Source: J054 sp964613615 (GTDB lineage: Bacteria > Pseudomonadota > Gammaproteobacteria > Steroidobacterales > GCA-2729495). From it: DNA of 18,899 nucleotides. The notes under the pieces are model-generated. The model worked only from the letters and a program-made list of their open reading frames with translations. It was not told the origin of the DNA and made no database searches. Both the position numbers and the translations under genes were made by a program. Where the stretch lies: assembly GCA_964613615.1 (NCBI GenBank), contig CAZTIB010000068.1, positions 1 through 18,899 of the forward strand. The letters are read 5' to 3'. How positions within the stretch are numbered: position 1 is the first letter of the stretch; each line of letters begins with the position of its first letter. Below, piece after piece: positions 8,012-15,730 of the stretch.

Positions 8012-8538
8012 TCCTCCATGCGGAACTGCCAGGACCGTGGGAACATTCGAAGTTGAATGTGGATCCAGTTCTCGCTTCTAGAGGGACTTCAGCTATCGCC
8101 GGGTCTCCGAAGGATCTGGACCCCATTTGCAGTCCCGCCATCCTGGGCGTCTCCTCAAATAGGTTACCTTTCGTCCCCGTCATGCAAGCGACTTGCCCAT
8201 TATTCCGGGTTCTCAAAAATTAGCCTACGGTCTCCGACAATGTTGGGCAACGATGAAGGTCGCAGCTTAGGAATGCCCAACATCTATCAGCGCTTGCGCG
8301 CGCCTGGCTTGCTGGTTCTCATTGATTATGTAACCCACGACTTCCCGCATCGGATGGAGGCGGGAATCAGACCCATGGGCGAAAGAAACCACCAGAAGCT
8401 GAAGTGTCGGCCGCCCAAGAGGTGCGCTAAGAGTGCCATTTACACTTCGTCGCAGTCGCAGAACAACTGCACGAACGACGGTGGTCAGTCCTGATAGAGT
8501 GCAGGCGCCACCCTGAATTCCGGGCGGACGGGCTCTTG
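8012..8538. other. 527-base gap with no convincing gene
   Basis: The region between the divergent peroxidase and PLD-like genes has the same lower G+C as the peroxidase. A plus-strand frame (8057-8494) and a minus-strand frame (8001-8216) show no family pattern, no ribosome site and odd composition. It may hold the promoters of both genes and decayed remains of acquired DNA. No inverted ends, transposase motif, tRNA or clear sigma-70 pair was recognised. Confidence 0.4.
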
Positions 8539-10650
8539 ATGAACTCAGTGACGCTAACGAGACTGGTGCATCTTCTTGCGCTGCTTCTGCTCGCCATCAT
8601 TGCCGGCAGCTGCTCCGGGCAGCGCGCAGCAGTAGATGAAACTCCACCCGAAGAGTATCCCACGCTCCAGGGCCGCTTCGCCGAAGAGGGCGTACTGGAA
8701 CCACTCGTTGCGCTGGAAGCCTTTGGCGCCGACGGCGAGTTCTACATCAGCTACGACAGTGCCGATGGAGTCGTGTACGGCGGCGGCAACTGGTCGAACC
8801 GGATTGATCTCGCAACCGAGGCAGCCGATGACAATGGCACGTACTCTGGTCCCTACATCCTGCCGCTCGAATACCGGCAACGCGAGCGCTGGGCAGACGT
8901 GGCGGAAAAGGACATCGTTCCCGCACTGCTCGGCATCGACCAATGGAACCGGTTTCATGAACAGCTGTTTGCGTCGGTGGTGCCAAGAACGCAGCAGGCC
9001 GGCATCGTCATGCATTTCGGTAACGACGACTACTTTCTCTTCTACAACGAGGCCAATCACTTCGAGTGTCGCCTGTTCCTGAACAAGCCGGCCAATTATT
9101 CGGTCAGGGAAAGCATTGATTTCAGGGATTTTCTGCGGCTGAGCCTGCCGCAGCTTGAACTGTTCCTGCAGCAAGAGGGCATCAGCAATCGGCGTGTCGT
9201 GTTCAGTACTGGTGACATCGGCGCATATTCTTTGCCGTTTCTCTACGTGAATCTCGACCTGCCGGTGGCGGCGTTCATGCGCTATGCCCCGCTTCCCCGG
9301 AACGGGGCCACGGCACCCACGGGCACGCAGACCGCGCAGTCGGTTGGCCACGTCGCCCAGAGCCACCTGGGCGGTCTCGCTCTGCGGCCGGTGTCATCGG
9401 TTTTCCGGCTGCTGTTCGCGGCCACCGAGGCGGCCGTCGAAACGGTCCGCCCCACCTGGCTGGCTACCCTGGAGTCCCAGCCCATACCCGAGGTTTCGAA
9501 TCAACCCGGAATGGATCTCGACGACTGGGAACGCCGCCTGGATCGAGTCACCGGTCGCCCGGCAACGAAGGGCACGATCGAATATCTGATCGATGGGGAA
9601 GATTACTTCACGCGCCTGATTGACTCGCTCACGTCCGCGCGCGAGTCAATCCTGGTCCGGACCTACATCTTTGATAACGACGACTTCGCGGAAAAAATCG
9701 GCCGTTTGCTGCGGCGACGGTCGGCGGAGGGCGTCAACGTCAAGATTTTGCTCGACGGTTTCGGCACCATCCTCGCAACCGGCACTCAACATGAAACCAC
9801 GCCGGAGGAATACGTCCCACCGGAGTCGGTCCGGCGATTTCTCGAAACGGATTCCGGTATCGACGTGCGGCAGGTCAAGAATCCCTGGCTCACAGGCGAC
9901 CACGTGAAGACGACTATCATCGATGGCCAACTGGCGTTTACCGGCGGCATGAATATAGGGCGGGAGTACCGTTATGTCTGGCACGACATGATGGTGGAGA
10001 CGCGCGGACCGGTCGTCGACGTACTGACACGGGAGTTTTACGACGCCTGGGCATACGCCGGGCCGGCCGGCGACATCGGCTATTTTTTCCACAAGCTAAA
10101 GGCCAAGCGCAACGTCGCCGAAGACACAGGCTATCCGATGCGTGTGCTGTTCACGCGAACGGGCGATGCGGAGATCTTCCGGGCACAACGTGAAGCCATC
10201 CGCAACGCGAAGCGCTATATCTTTATTCAGAACGCCTACTTCAGTGACGACGCAATGCTCTATGAGCTGGCGCGCGCAAGGCGGCGCGGTGTCGACGTGC
10301 GCATAATCCTGCCATTGGTCGGCAACCACGGCGCAATGAACCAGAGCAACGTGCTCGCAGCCAATGCGATGATGGAACACGGCATCCGCGTGTTCCTGTA
10401 TCCCGGCATGTCGCATATCAAGGCGGCGGTGTTCGATGGCTGGGCCTGTCTCGGCTCCGCCAACTGGGACAAGCTGAGTTTTCGCACCAACCGGGAACTC
10501 AATCTTGCAACTTCGCACCCCGAATCGGTCGATGAACTGCTCGAACGCATCTTTGCCGAAGACTTTGCGAAGTCAGTGGAGCTGACCGAGCCGTTCCCGG
10601 CACGCTGGTCGGACCACCTGATGGAAGTTGTGGCGGACTACGCACTCTAG
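8539..10650 (+). CDS. Phospholipase D / cardiolipin synthase superfamily lipoprotein, 703 aa
   Basis: With the ATG at 8539 (TTG 8536 is also in frame) the protein starts with a hydrophobic leader ending IIAGSC; Cys25 followed by Ser suggests a lipoprotein placed in the outer membrane. Two complete HxKx4D motifs are present: HVKTTIID at residue 455 (then GGMN) and HIKAAVFD at 626 (then GSANWD). The segment between them (YVWHDMMVETRGPVV) resembles cardiolipin synthases, so this is a two-HKD transphosphatidylase or phospholipase domain of about 370 residues. Residues about 30-340 are an extra N-terminal part that I do not recognise. Known bacterial cardiolipin synthases are inner-membrane or peripheral enzymes, so a lipoprotein form would act on phospholipid in the periplasm or on foreign lipid or nucleic acid. 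The gene stands alone, and no clear ribosome site is seen. Confidence 0.85.
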   Translation: MNSVTLTRLVHLLALLLLAIIAGSCSGQRAAVDETPPEEYPTLQGRFAEEGVLEPLVALEAFGADGEFYISYDSADGVVYGGGNWSNRIDLATEAADDNGTYSGPYILPLEYRQRERWADVAEKDIVPALLGIDQWNRFHEQLFASVVPRTQQAGIVMHFGNDDYFLFYNEANHFECRLFLNKPANYSVRESIDFRDFLRLSLPQLELFLQQEGISNRRVVFSTGDIGAYSLPFLYVNLDLPVAAFMRYAPLPRNGATAPTGTQTAQSVGHVAQSHLGGLALRPVSSVFRLLFAATEAAVETVRPTWLATLESQPIPEVSNQPGMDLDDWERRLDRVTGRPATKGTIEYLIDGEDYFTRLIDSLTSARESILVRTYIFDNDDFAEKIGRLLRRRSAEGVNVKILLDGFGTILATGTQHETTPEEYVPPESVRRFLETDSGIDVRQVKNPWLTGDHVKTTIIDGQLAFTGGMNIGREYRYVWHDMMVETRGPVVDVLTREFYDAWAYAGPAGDIGYFFHKLKAKRNVAEDTGYPMRVLFTRTGDAEIFRAQREAIRNAKRYIFIQNAYFSDDAMLYELARARRRGVDVRIILPLVGNHGAMNQSNVLAANAMMEHGIRVFLYPGMSHIKAAVFDGWACLGSANWDKLSFRTNRELNLATSHPESVDELLERIFAEDFAKSVELTEPFPARWSDHLMEVVADYAL

Positions 10651-10675
10651 AGCGCTCAAAGGCAAACGACCACAG

Positions 10676-10692
10676 ATCCGGTAGCCCCGGAT
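10676..10692 (+). terminator. Weak hairpin after the PLD-like gene
   Basis: ATCCGG (10676-10681) pairs with CCGGAT (10687-10692) across a 5-base loop, 26 bases after the stop. There is no T tract, so it is at best a weak or Rho-assisted end. Confidence 0.25.
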
Positions 10693-10836
10693 TATGTTGA
10701 AGAACGTCCGTGAGACCTGGTTTGCAGTGCCTGGCTCCACGAACGGGTACGTTGGGGCACGCGCCGGTCTGTGGGTGCCTTGCCATCGGCGAGGGGACCA
10801 CGCGAAATGGCTGGTCAACAGCCGAGGTCGCTTTTT

Positions 10837-11889
10837 ATGCATGGGTCGCGAGGGGCCATTCGGCGAATCAGGGCGCCATTAGTGGCATTGCTGCTGGTCG
10901 TCGGTTCCGGCTGCTCGCTGCTCGTGCCCGAGCCCGAGCCCGCCCCGGCGCCGCCGCCTGAGGTTACAGCTGAAACGCCCGTCATCGAGACACGGCCCCC
11001 CGCTCCTGAGCCCCCTGCGCCCGTTGCACCACGGCCCGCGCCGAAAATATCACCACCTGCCGCAGCCATCCTGGTGAGCGACAGCCGACCGGCCTACCGG
11101 GAAGTGGCTGTCGCGCTAGAAGGGCTGCTGGACAACTACGCCACCTATGACCTCGCCGGCGATGCGCGTACCCCGGAAAGTGTGCTTGCGGCCATAGGCG
11201 ATACCGATGCGGCGGTAGTGGTAGCGATCGGCCTGGAAGCAGCCCGGCAGGCCCGGCAACTGTCGCCGGTGCCGGTCGTGTTCTGCCAGGTCTTTAACGT
11301 GCAGGGCAACCAACTTGTCGCGGACAACCTGAGGGGCGTTGCGGCCACCCCGCCACTAGTCCTGCAGCTGGAGGCATGGCAACAACTGAATCCTGAGCTG
11401 AAAGACGTCGGTCTGATTGTGGGCGAAGGGCACGAGGCATTACTTGCCGAGGCCCGTGACGCTACCCGCGACGCGAACATCAATCTGCATGCGCGCGTGG
11501 CTTCATCAGACCGGGAAACCATGTACCTGTTCGATCGAATGATTCCCGAGATTGACGGCTTCTGGCTGTTTCCCGACAACAGGATCCTCAGCCGGGCCGG
11601 CTTGAAACACATGTTCGACAGGGCATCACAGCGTCGGGTGCAGGTAGCTGTCTTCAACGAATCGCTGCTGCGGCTGGGTGCGGTTATCAGCTCGACCGCG
11701 GTGGCCGCGGACATCGCGGCGACGACCGAATCGATCCTGGAACGCTTCGCGAAAGGCGAAAACGACGCGATTCCGGCCATGACCCCGCTGTCGGACATCA
11801 ACATCGTGGTCAATGATGCGCTGGCGGCCCGCTATCGCGATGAGAACGGCGCGATGGGAGACAGCAGCCGGGTGGCGAATTCGCCGTGA
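10837..11889 (+). CDS. Periplasmic substrate-binding lipoprotein (ABC_sub_bind-like), about 350 aa
   Basis: From the ATG at 10837 (GAGG 8 bases upstream) there is a lipoprotein-like signal RRIRAPLVALLLVVGSGC with Cys26. A Pro/Glu/Ala-rich tether of about 50 residues follows (PEPEPAPAPPP and similar). An earlier in-frame ATG at 10807 also has a GAGGGGA site and would lengthen the N-terminus by ten residues. The folded part starts near AAAILVSDSRPAYREVAVAL and shows the two-lobe pattern of the ABC_sub_bind family: AVVVAIGLEAARQA, SPVPVVFCQVFN, LKDVGLIVGEGHEALL, DGFWLFPDNRILS and RRVQVAVFNESLLRLGAVIS. Such proteins bind a small ligand, and family relatives bind amino acids. No permease or ATPase is adjacent. 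Instead the stop overlaps the start of a GGDEF-EAL sensor (GTGA), so the likely role is ligand presentation to that sensor rather than uptake. The ligand is unknown. Confidence 0.85.
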   Translation: MHGSRGAIRRIRAPLVALLLVVGSGCSLLVPEPEPAPAPPPEVTAETPVIETRPPAPEPPAPVAPRPAPKISPPAAAILVSDSRPAYREVAVALEGLLDNYATYDLAGDARTPESVLAAIGDTDAAVVVAIGLEAARQARQLSPVPVVFCQVFNVQGNQLVADNLRGVAATPPLVLQLEAWQQLNPELKDVGLIVGEGHEALLAEARDATRDANINLHARVASSDRETMYLFDRMIPEIDGFWLFPDNRILSRAGLKHMFDRASQRRVQVAVFNESLLRLGAVISSTAVAADIAATTESILERFAKGENDAIPAMTPLSDINIVVNDALAARYRDENGAMGDSSRVANSP

Positions 11890-14093
11890 CAGAGTGGATC
11901 AGAAGCCTGGCACGGGGCATGCTGCCAGCCGGCGAGCCTGACCGGGCAACACGGAACCGGCAGAAACGCCTGCTCGTACACGAAATCCTGAGCCTGCAGA
12001 TTTTCATCACGCTCAGCATTGGCGCCCTCGCCATTGCCGGTCTTTACTGGGGCGGCCAGTGGGTACTGCAGGACAGCTACGCCCGCTGGGCCATGCAGTG
12101 GACCGACGAACTGAACGAGCTGGGTGCACCCCTCTATCTGCCCAGGGACAGCGAGGTGATTGTTCGCCTGGAAAGCTTCGTTGCGAAGTATCCCGAGATC
12201 AGCAGTGTCAGCTACTACGCCGCAGACGGCGCCCAGTTGATGGCGATTGCCAATCCCGACCGCGAGGCACCCGAAGCGACGGCCCTCGACCCCGATTCCC
12301 TGCAGCGGCTGACCGCGCTGATTGATAATGAGGCGCCGTACGTGGTCGAGCGCGGCATCTTCAACGGCACGGCCTTCAAAATTTCCGCGCCGATCTGGAC
12401 CGAGGCGCTCCTGGACGATGGGCTTTTCAACCTGGATACCGCGGCCGTCGGCGAGAGCTCCCGGTCACTGACGGGATTCGTGGCACTGGAACTGGATTAC
12501 GGCCTGTTTCATGAAAACCTGGTGGAAAGGCTAAAGGTCGCGATTCTCGTGCTGGTTGCCCTGCTCCTCGGCACTGTTATCGCCGGCCGACGCTATCTCC
12601 TGCGCGCGCTGTCTTCGATTTCGGACCTGCAACAGCCCCTCGCGGAAATTGCGAAGGGCAATCTCGACGTGGAGTTCAAACCCGCTGAACACAGGGAAAT
12701 TTCCGACATCGTCGAAGCGCTGAAAACCACGGCGAGCGCCCTCGGCGAGCGCGATGCCAGGCTATTAGAGCATGCCAATCACGACGCGCTGACCGGCCTG
12801 TTCAACCGGCGGCGATTCATCGAGGAGCTGGAGGAGGAAGTGCGGGCGACAGCCGCGAACGGTTACAAAAGTGCGTTGCTGTTAATCGATCTCGACCAGT
12901 TCAAGTACGTGAACGACACCTGTGGACATCCCGCGGGAGACCGGATGCTGCAGGCCGTGGCAGAACAGCTCAAGACGTCGGTGGGCGACGACGCGGTGAC
13001 GGCCCGCTTCGGCGGCGACGAATTCGTCGTGCTGGCGTCGGGGATTTCCGAACGGGAAACCCGCATGCTGGCAGCCACCATTGTCGAGGACATGCGGCGG
13101 CTCGTGCACCACGAAGACGACAAGGTCTTTCACATCCACTGCAGCGTCGGCGTCACGATGATCCGGTCTGCCAAATTCACGCATGACGAGCTGATCTCGC
13201 AGGCGGATATTGCCTGCCGTGAAGCCAAGACCAGTGGCCGCAACAAGTTCAAGGCCTACAACATCGGCGAGCGGGAGACTGAGCAGATGGCGGCGGACGT
13301 GGGCTGGGTCCAGCTGCTGCGGGGCGCGCTGGATTCTGATTCCTTCCTGCTGCGCTATCAGCCGATTGTCCGCGTTGATACCGGCGAGACCCGCCATCAT
13401 GAAGTGCTGCTCCGCCTGGACATGCCCGATGGCAAGACGATCGGCCCGGACGCATTCCTGCCCGCAGCGGTCCGTTTCGGTCTGATGAGCGAGATCGATA
13501 CCTGGGTCGTTCGGCATGCGATTCGCGCGCTCAGCGAGTACCAGGTCAACGACCCGGAGCTGCGCTTTACGATCAACTTGTCGGCGAATGCCTTCGAAAC
13601 CGGCAACCTGACACCCCTGGTCCGCGACGAACTCAAAGCGCATGGGGTGGCCGCCGAACACGTGATATTTGAGATCACCGAAAGTCTCGCCGCCCGGCAT
13701 CTGCGTCATGTTGAGAGCGAGATAACGGCCTTGCGAAAGATGGGCTGCCGCTTTGCTCTGGATGACTTCGGCACCGGCTACAGCGCGTTCAGCTACCTGC
13801 GGGAACTGACGGTCGACTACATCAAGATCGACGGCTCGTTCATCAAGGGGCTGGCGGACAACACGCTGGATCAAAAGGTGGTACGCCTGATCGCCGAAGT
13901 TGGCCGGGAAGCCGGCATCGAAACCATCGCGGAGTACGTGCAAACGGCTGCCGTGTTTGGAATCCTCGCCAAGCTGGGTATCGACTATGCGCAGGGAAAC
14001 TATATTGGCAAACCCACCGCCAGACCCATGATGCGCACGATGCCGATTCCGATCGACTCACGACGCAACCGGAATCGAAAACGCAAAGTCTGA
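11886..14093 (+). CDS. Membrane sensor with HAMP, GGDEF and EAL domains (cyclic-di-GMP turnover), 735 aa
   Basis: It starts at GTG 11886, inside the stop of the lipoprotein gene (4-base overlap, translational coupling). TM1 is at about 34-56. A periplasmic region at about 57-215 has a CACHE-like look (YPEISSVSYYAADGAQLMAIAN). TM2 is at about 216-235 and a HAMP linker at about 236-290 (LAEIAKGNLDVEF). GGDEF domain: DALTGLFNRRRF, LLLIDLDQFKYVNDTCGH and an intact GGDEF at 376-380. The RxxD inhibitory site is absent (SVGDD at that place). EAL domain: the motif reads EVL (506-508), keeping the metal-binding Glu, with Asn564, Glu596, DDFGTGYS (626-633), Lys647 and a later conserved Glu in ETIAEYV. 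Both cyclase and phosphodiesterase activity are therefore possible. The partner lipoprotein probably feeds the periplasmic domain. Confidence 0.93.
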   Translation: MTEWIRSLARGMLPAGEPDRATRNRQKRLLVHEILSLQIFITLSIGALAIAGLYWGGQWVLQDSYARWAMQWTDELNELGAPLYLPRDSEVIVRLESFVAKYPEISSVSYYAADGAQLMAIANPDREAPEATALDPDSLQRLTALIDNEAPYVVERGIFNGTAFKISAPIWTEALLDDGLFNLDTAAVGESSRSLTGFVALELDYGLFHENLVERLKVAILVLVALLLGTVIAGRRYLLRALSSISDLQQPLAEIAKGNLDVEFKPAEHREISDIVEALKTTASALGERDARLLEHANHDALTGLFNRRRFIEELEEEVRATAANGYKSALLLIDLDQFKYVNDTCGHPAGDRMLQAVAEQLKTSVGDDAVTARFGGDEFVVLASGISERETRMLAATIVEDMRRLVHHEDDKVFHIHCSVGVTMIRSAKFTHDELISQADIACREAKTSGRNKFKAYNIGERETEQMAADVGWVQLLRGALDSDSFLLRYQPIVRVDTGETRHHEVLLRLDMPDGKTIGPDAFLPAAVRFGLMSEIDTWVVRHAIRALSEYQVNDPELRFTINLSANAFETGNLTPLVRDELKAHGVAAEHVIFEITESLAARHLRHVESEITALRKMGCRFALDDFGTGYSAFSYLRELTVDYIKIDGSFIKGLADNTLDQKVVRLIAEVGREAGIETIAEYVQTAAVFGILAKLGIDYAQGNYIGKPTARPMMRTMPIPIDSRRNRNRKRKV

Positions 14094-14127
14094 TCGGCAG
14101 TCTCTCGACCTGAGACGCAACACGACT

Positions 14128-14156
14128 GAAATGCGGGTCGAACCGATTTCTGTTTC
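14128..14156 (+). repeat. REP-like repeat, copy 1
   Basis: This 29-base element is imperfectly palindromic (GAAAT...TTTC ends) and has the core GGGTCGAACCGATT. It matches 24 of 29 bases of the element at 18754-18782. It lies between the convergent GGDEF-EAL and TrkA-C-type genes. Confidence 0.55.
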
Positions 14157-14189
14157 CTACGCTACCATTCCGAACAATCGGGTCGACCC
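14135..14189. terminator. Large inverted repeat between convergent genes, possible bidirectional terminator or REP pair
   Basis: GGGTCGAACCGATT (14135-14148) and AATCGGGTCGACCC (14176-14189) are complementary at 13 of 14 positions across a 27-base loop. The right arm ends at the base before the stop codon of the minus-strand gene (14190-14192). The structure could end both convergent transcripts, although T tracts are poor (TTTT only at 14194-14197). Confidence 0.45.
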
Positions 14190-14867
14190 TCACTTTTCTT
14201 CAAGGGCGTGGTGCGCGTGGTCGCTCCCGTAAAGCACCAGCGTGTCGCCCATCTGCAGGGCATCGGGCAACGGGAGGCCCGACAGCAGTTCACCATCATC
14301 CCGTCGCACTGCGAGGACCTGGAGCCCCATCTGTTCCAGTGCCTGGATGTCCAGTGCGCTGCCCGTCCCCTGCGGCAGCGAATCGAGTGGGTGCTCGCAG
14401 ACGCTGTAGTCGTCGCCCACCTGCAGCAACCGCTGATAGGCCCGCTGACCGAGACGGGTTCGGGACGCCAGCAAGCGGCCAATGGCCCCGCACATGAAGC
14501 GATCGGCGCGCTTGTTCAGGATCATGAACCACAGCACGGCCAGCACGCCGACTAGCCAGGCGAGCTGGTTGAACACCGCACCCATCTGGCCTTCCGTCTG
14601 CACGAAGGAGACCACCACCGTGGCGAGCACGGTGACCAGGCCGAGGTTGCCGACGATGATCAGCAGCGTGATGATCTTGCGCCGCACCGGGTAATTGACG
14701 ATGACCTCCGACTCGCGGGTCGTGAAGCCGGTGCCGGTTACGGCGGACAGCGCCTGAAACTTTGCCGTGCTCTCGTCCAGGCCGGTGAGCCTGAGCGCCA
14801 CCGACGCGACGCGGACGACAAAGACGGACACTGTCATGACGACAAACAGCGATAGAGCGGCGCCCAT
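14190..14867 (-). CDS. Small membrane protein with TrkH-like filter motif and C-terminal TrkA-C-like domain, 225 aa
   Basis: The N-terminal half has three hydrophobic segments (about 4-28, 64-90 and 100-117). Between the first two lies FQALSAVTGTGFTTRESE (residues 37-53), which resembles the selectivity-filter loop (TGF.T) of TrkH/KtrB potassium transporters. The second half (about 135-225: LLQVGDDYSVCEHPLDSLPQGTGSALDIQALEQMG..., GLPLPDALQMGDTLVLYGSD) matches the RCK_C/TrkA-C fold that binds small regulators and gates potassium systems. TrkH itself has about 480 residues with four such loops, so this is not a normal transporter subunit. It could be a gate, a sensor or a multimeric channel. 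The ATG at 14867 has AGAGG upstream and lies 14 bases after the DUF5996 stop, so it is the last gene of the operon. Confidence 0.8.
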   Translation of the reverse strand: MGAALSLFVVMTVSVFVVRVASVALRLTGLDESTAKFQALSAVTGTGFTTRESEVIVNYPVRRKIITLLIIVGNLGLVTVLATVVVSFVQTEGQMGAVFNQLAWLVGVLAVLWFMILNKRADRFMCGAIGRLLASRTRLGQRAYQRLLQVGDDYSVCEHPLDSLPQGTGSALDIQALEQMGLQVLAVRRDDGELLSGLPLPDALQMGDTLVLYGSDHAHHALEEK

Positions 14868-14881
14868 TGCCGGTTACCTCT

Positions 14882-15730
14882 TCATGTTGCTGCAGGCCGG
14901 TCGAGCAGGTGATCGCGGCCGGCGGCGACCAGACCCTGCCAGAGCCCGAGCAGGTAAGACTCAGGCTGCGCCTCGTTGGCGAGATGGCTGTAGCGGAGCA
15001 CCGCGCCGCTGAACCCTTCTGTTTGCCACGTCGTACCGGCGGGCAGCTCCAGCCGCTGGAAGGCGGGTGGCAGCGGGTAAGCCGTTACGTAGAAATAGGG
15101 CTCGGGAATGACTGGGTCGCCCAGCGTGAAGCCGAAGTTCATCTGCTTGTCCGAGTGCCCTTCGTCTGCGGGGTCCTCGCCGGGAATCTTTTCACCCGGC
15201 AGCCAGACCATGGCCAGGTCGAAGTGGTGCGGCCAGACCTGGATCGGGCTGGTCTCCTCCGGGATGCTGGCGCGCAGACCGGCAAGGGTGACGGCGACGG
15301 CGGCCCAGGCCCGGCCTATCGTTGCCGCAACGTCGGCGGAATAATTCGACGTAGCATCTCCTGCCTCCGGGCTGGCCGGGACAATGTCTGCCGGGATGCC
15401 CGCGGCGAGCAGAAACTCGCGCACTGCGGCCGCGAGCTCTGCAGCCGGCTGACCCTGCAACGGCACGAGCAGTTCGCCGCCACCGGCCACCTGGCCGCGC
15501 AGCGCGCCGCGATGCAGGTCCAGTTCGAGTTCGAAGTCGATGCCCCCTGCGCGCACCAGGCCGGTGGTTAAACCACGCACGGTTGGCCGCAGGCTGATGT
15601 GCCACCAGTGCTTGCGCCGCGGCCGGCAGGCCTCGAGCCAGCTGCCAAGGACCTGTGCATAGGCGTGCAGCGCGTCGCGGGTGGGCCCGATGACACCAGC
15701 ATCCAGGGCTGGAAAGTTCTGGCTGTTCAT
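14882..15730 (-). CDS. DUF5996-type protein, 282 aa
   Basis: The start ATG at 15730 overlaps the stop of the Rieske-glutamate synthase gene (ATGA), which points to coupled translation; the same frame stays open further upstream but there only shadows that gene. The sequence pattern agrees with the DUF5996 family: a Trp/His-rich KHWWHISLRPTVRGLTT, FELELDLHRGAL, a helical middle and SPIQVWPHHFDLAMVWLPG, then QMNFGFTLGD and PYFYVTAYPLP near the end. There is no signal peptide or membrane segment, so it is cytoplasmic. The function of this family is unknown to me. The conserved Trp and His residues might line a ligand or metal pocket, but this is only a guess. Its place inside a tight operon with an antiporter and a glutamate synthase-like enzyme is the main clue. 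Confidence 0.8.
   Translation of the reverse strand: MNSQNFPALDAGVIGPTRDALHAYAQVLGSWLEACRPRRKHWWHISLRPTVRGLTTGLVRAGGIDFELELDLHRGALRGQVAGGGELLVPLQGQPAAELAAAVREFLLAAGIPADIVPASPEAGDATSNYSADVAATIGRAWAAVAVTLAGLRASIPEETSPIQVWPHHFDLAMVWLPGEKIPGEDPADEGHSDKQMNFGFTLGDPVIPEPYFYVTAYPLPPAFQRLELPAGTTWQTEGFSGAVLRYSHLANEAQPESYLLGLWQGLVAAGRDHLLDRPAAT

Noticed and set aside
8001..8216. 71-codon minus-strand frame just before the peroxidase
   Set aside because: No ribosome site, no recognisable pattern, and it overlaps the peroxidase start.
10651..10806. Cyclic-di-GMP riboswitch before the lipoprotein/GGDEF-EAL pair
   Set aside because: The conserved GEMM core is not present; only a weak ATCCGG/CCGGAT hairpin was found.
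12882..13943. 353-codon minus-strand frame opposite the GGDEF-EAL gene
   Set aside because: The plus strand holds a complete, well-matched GGDEF-EAL protein; the antisense frame shows no domain.
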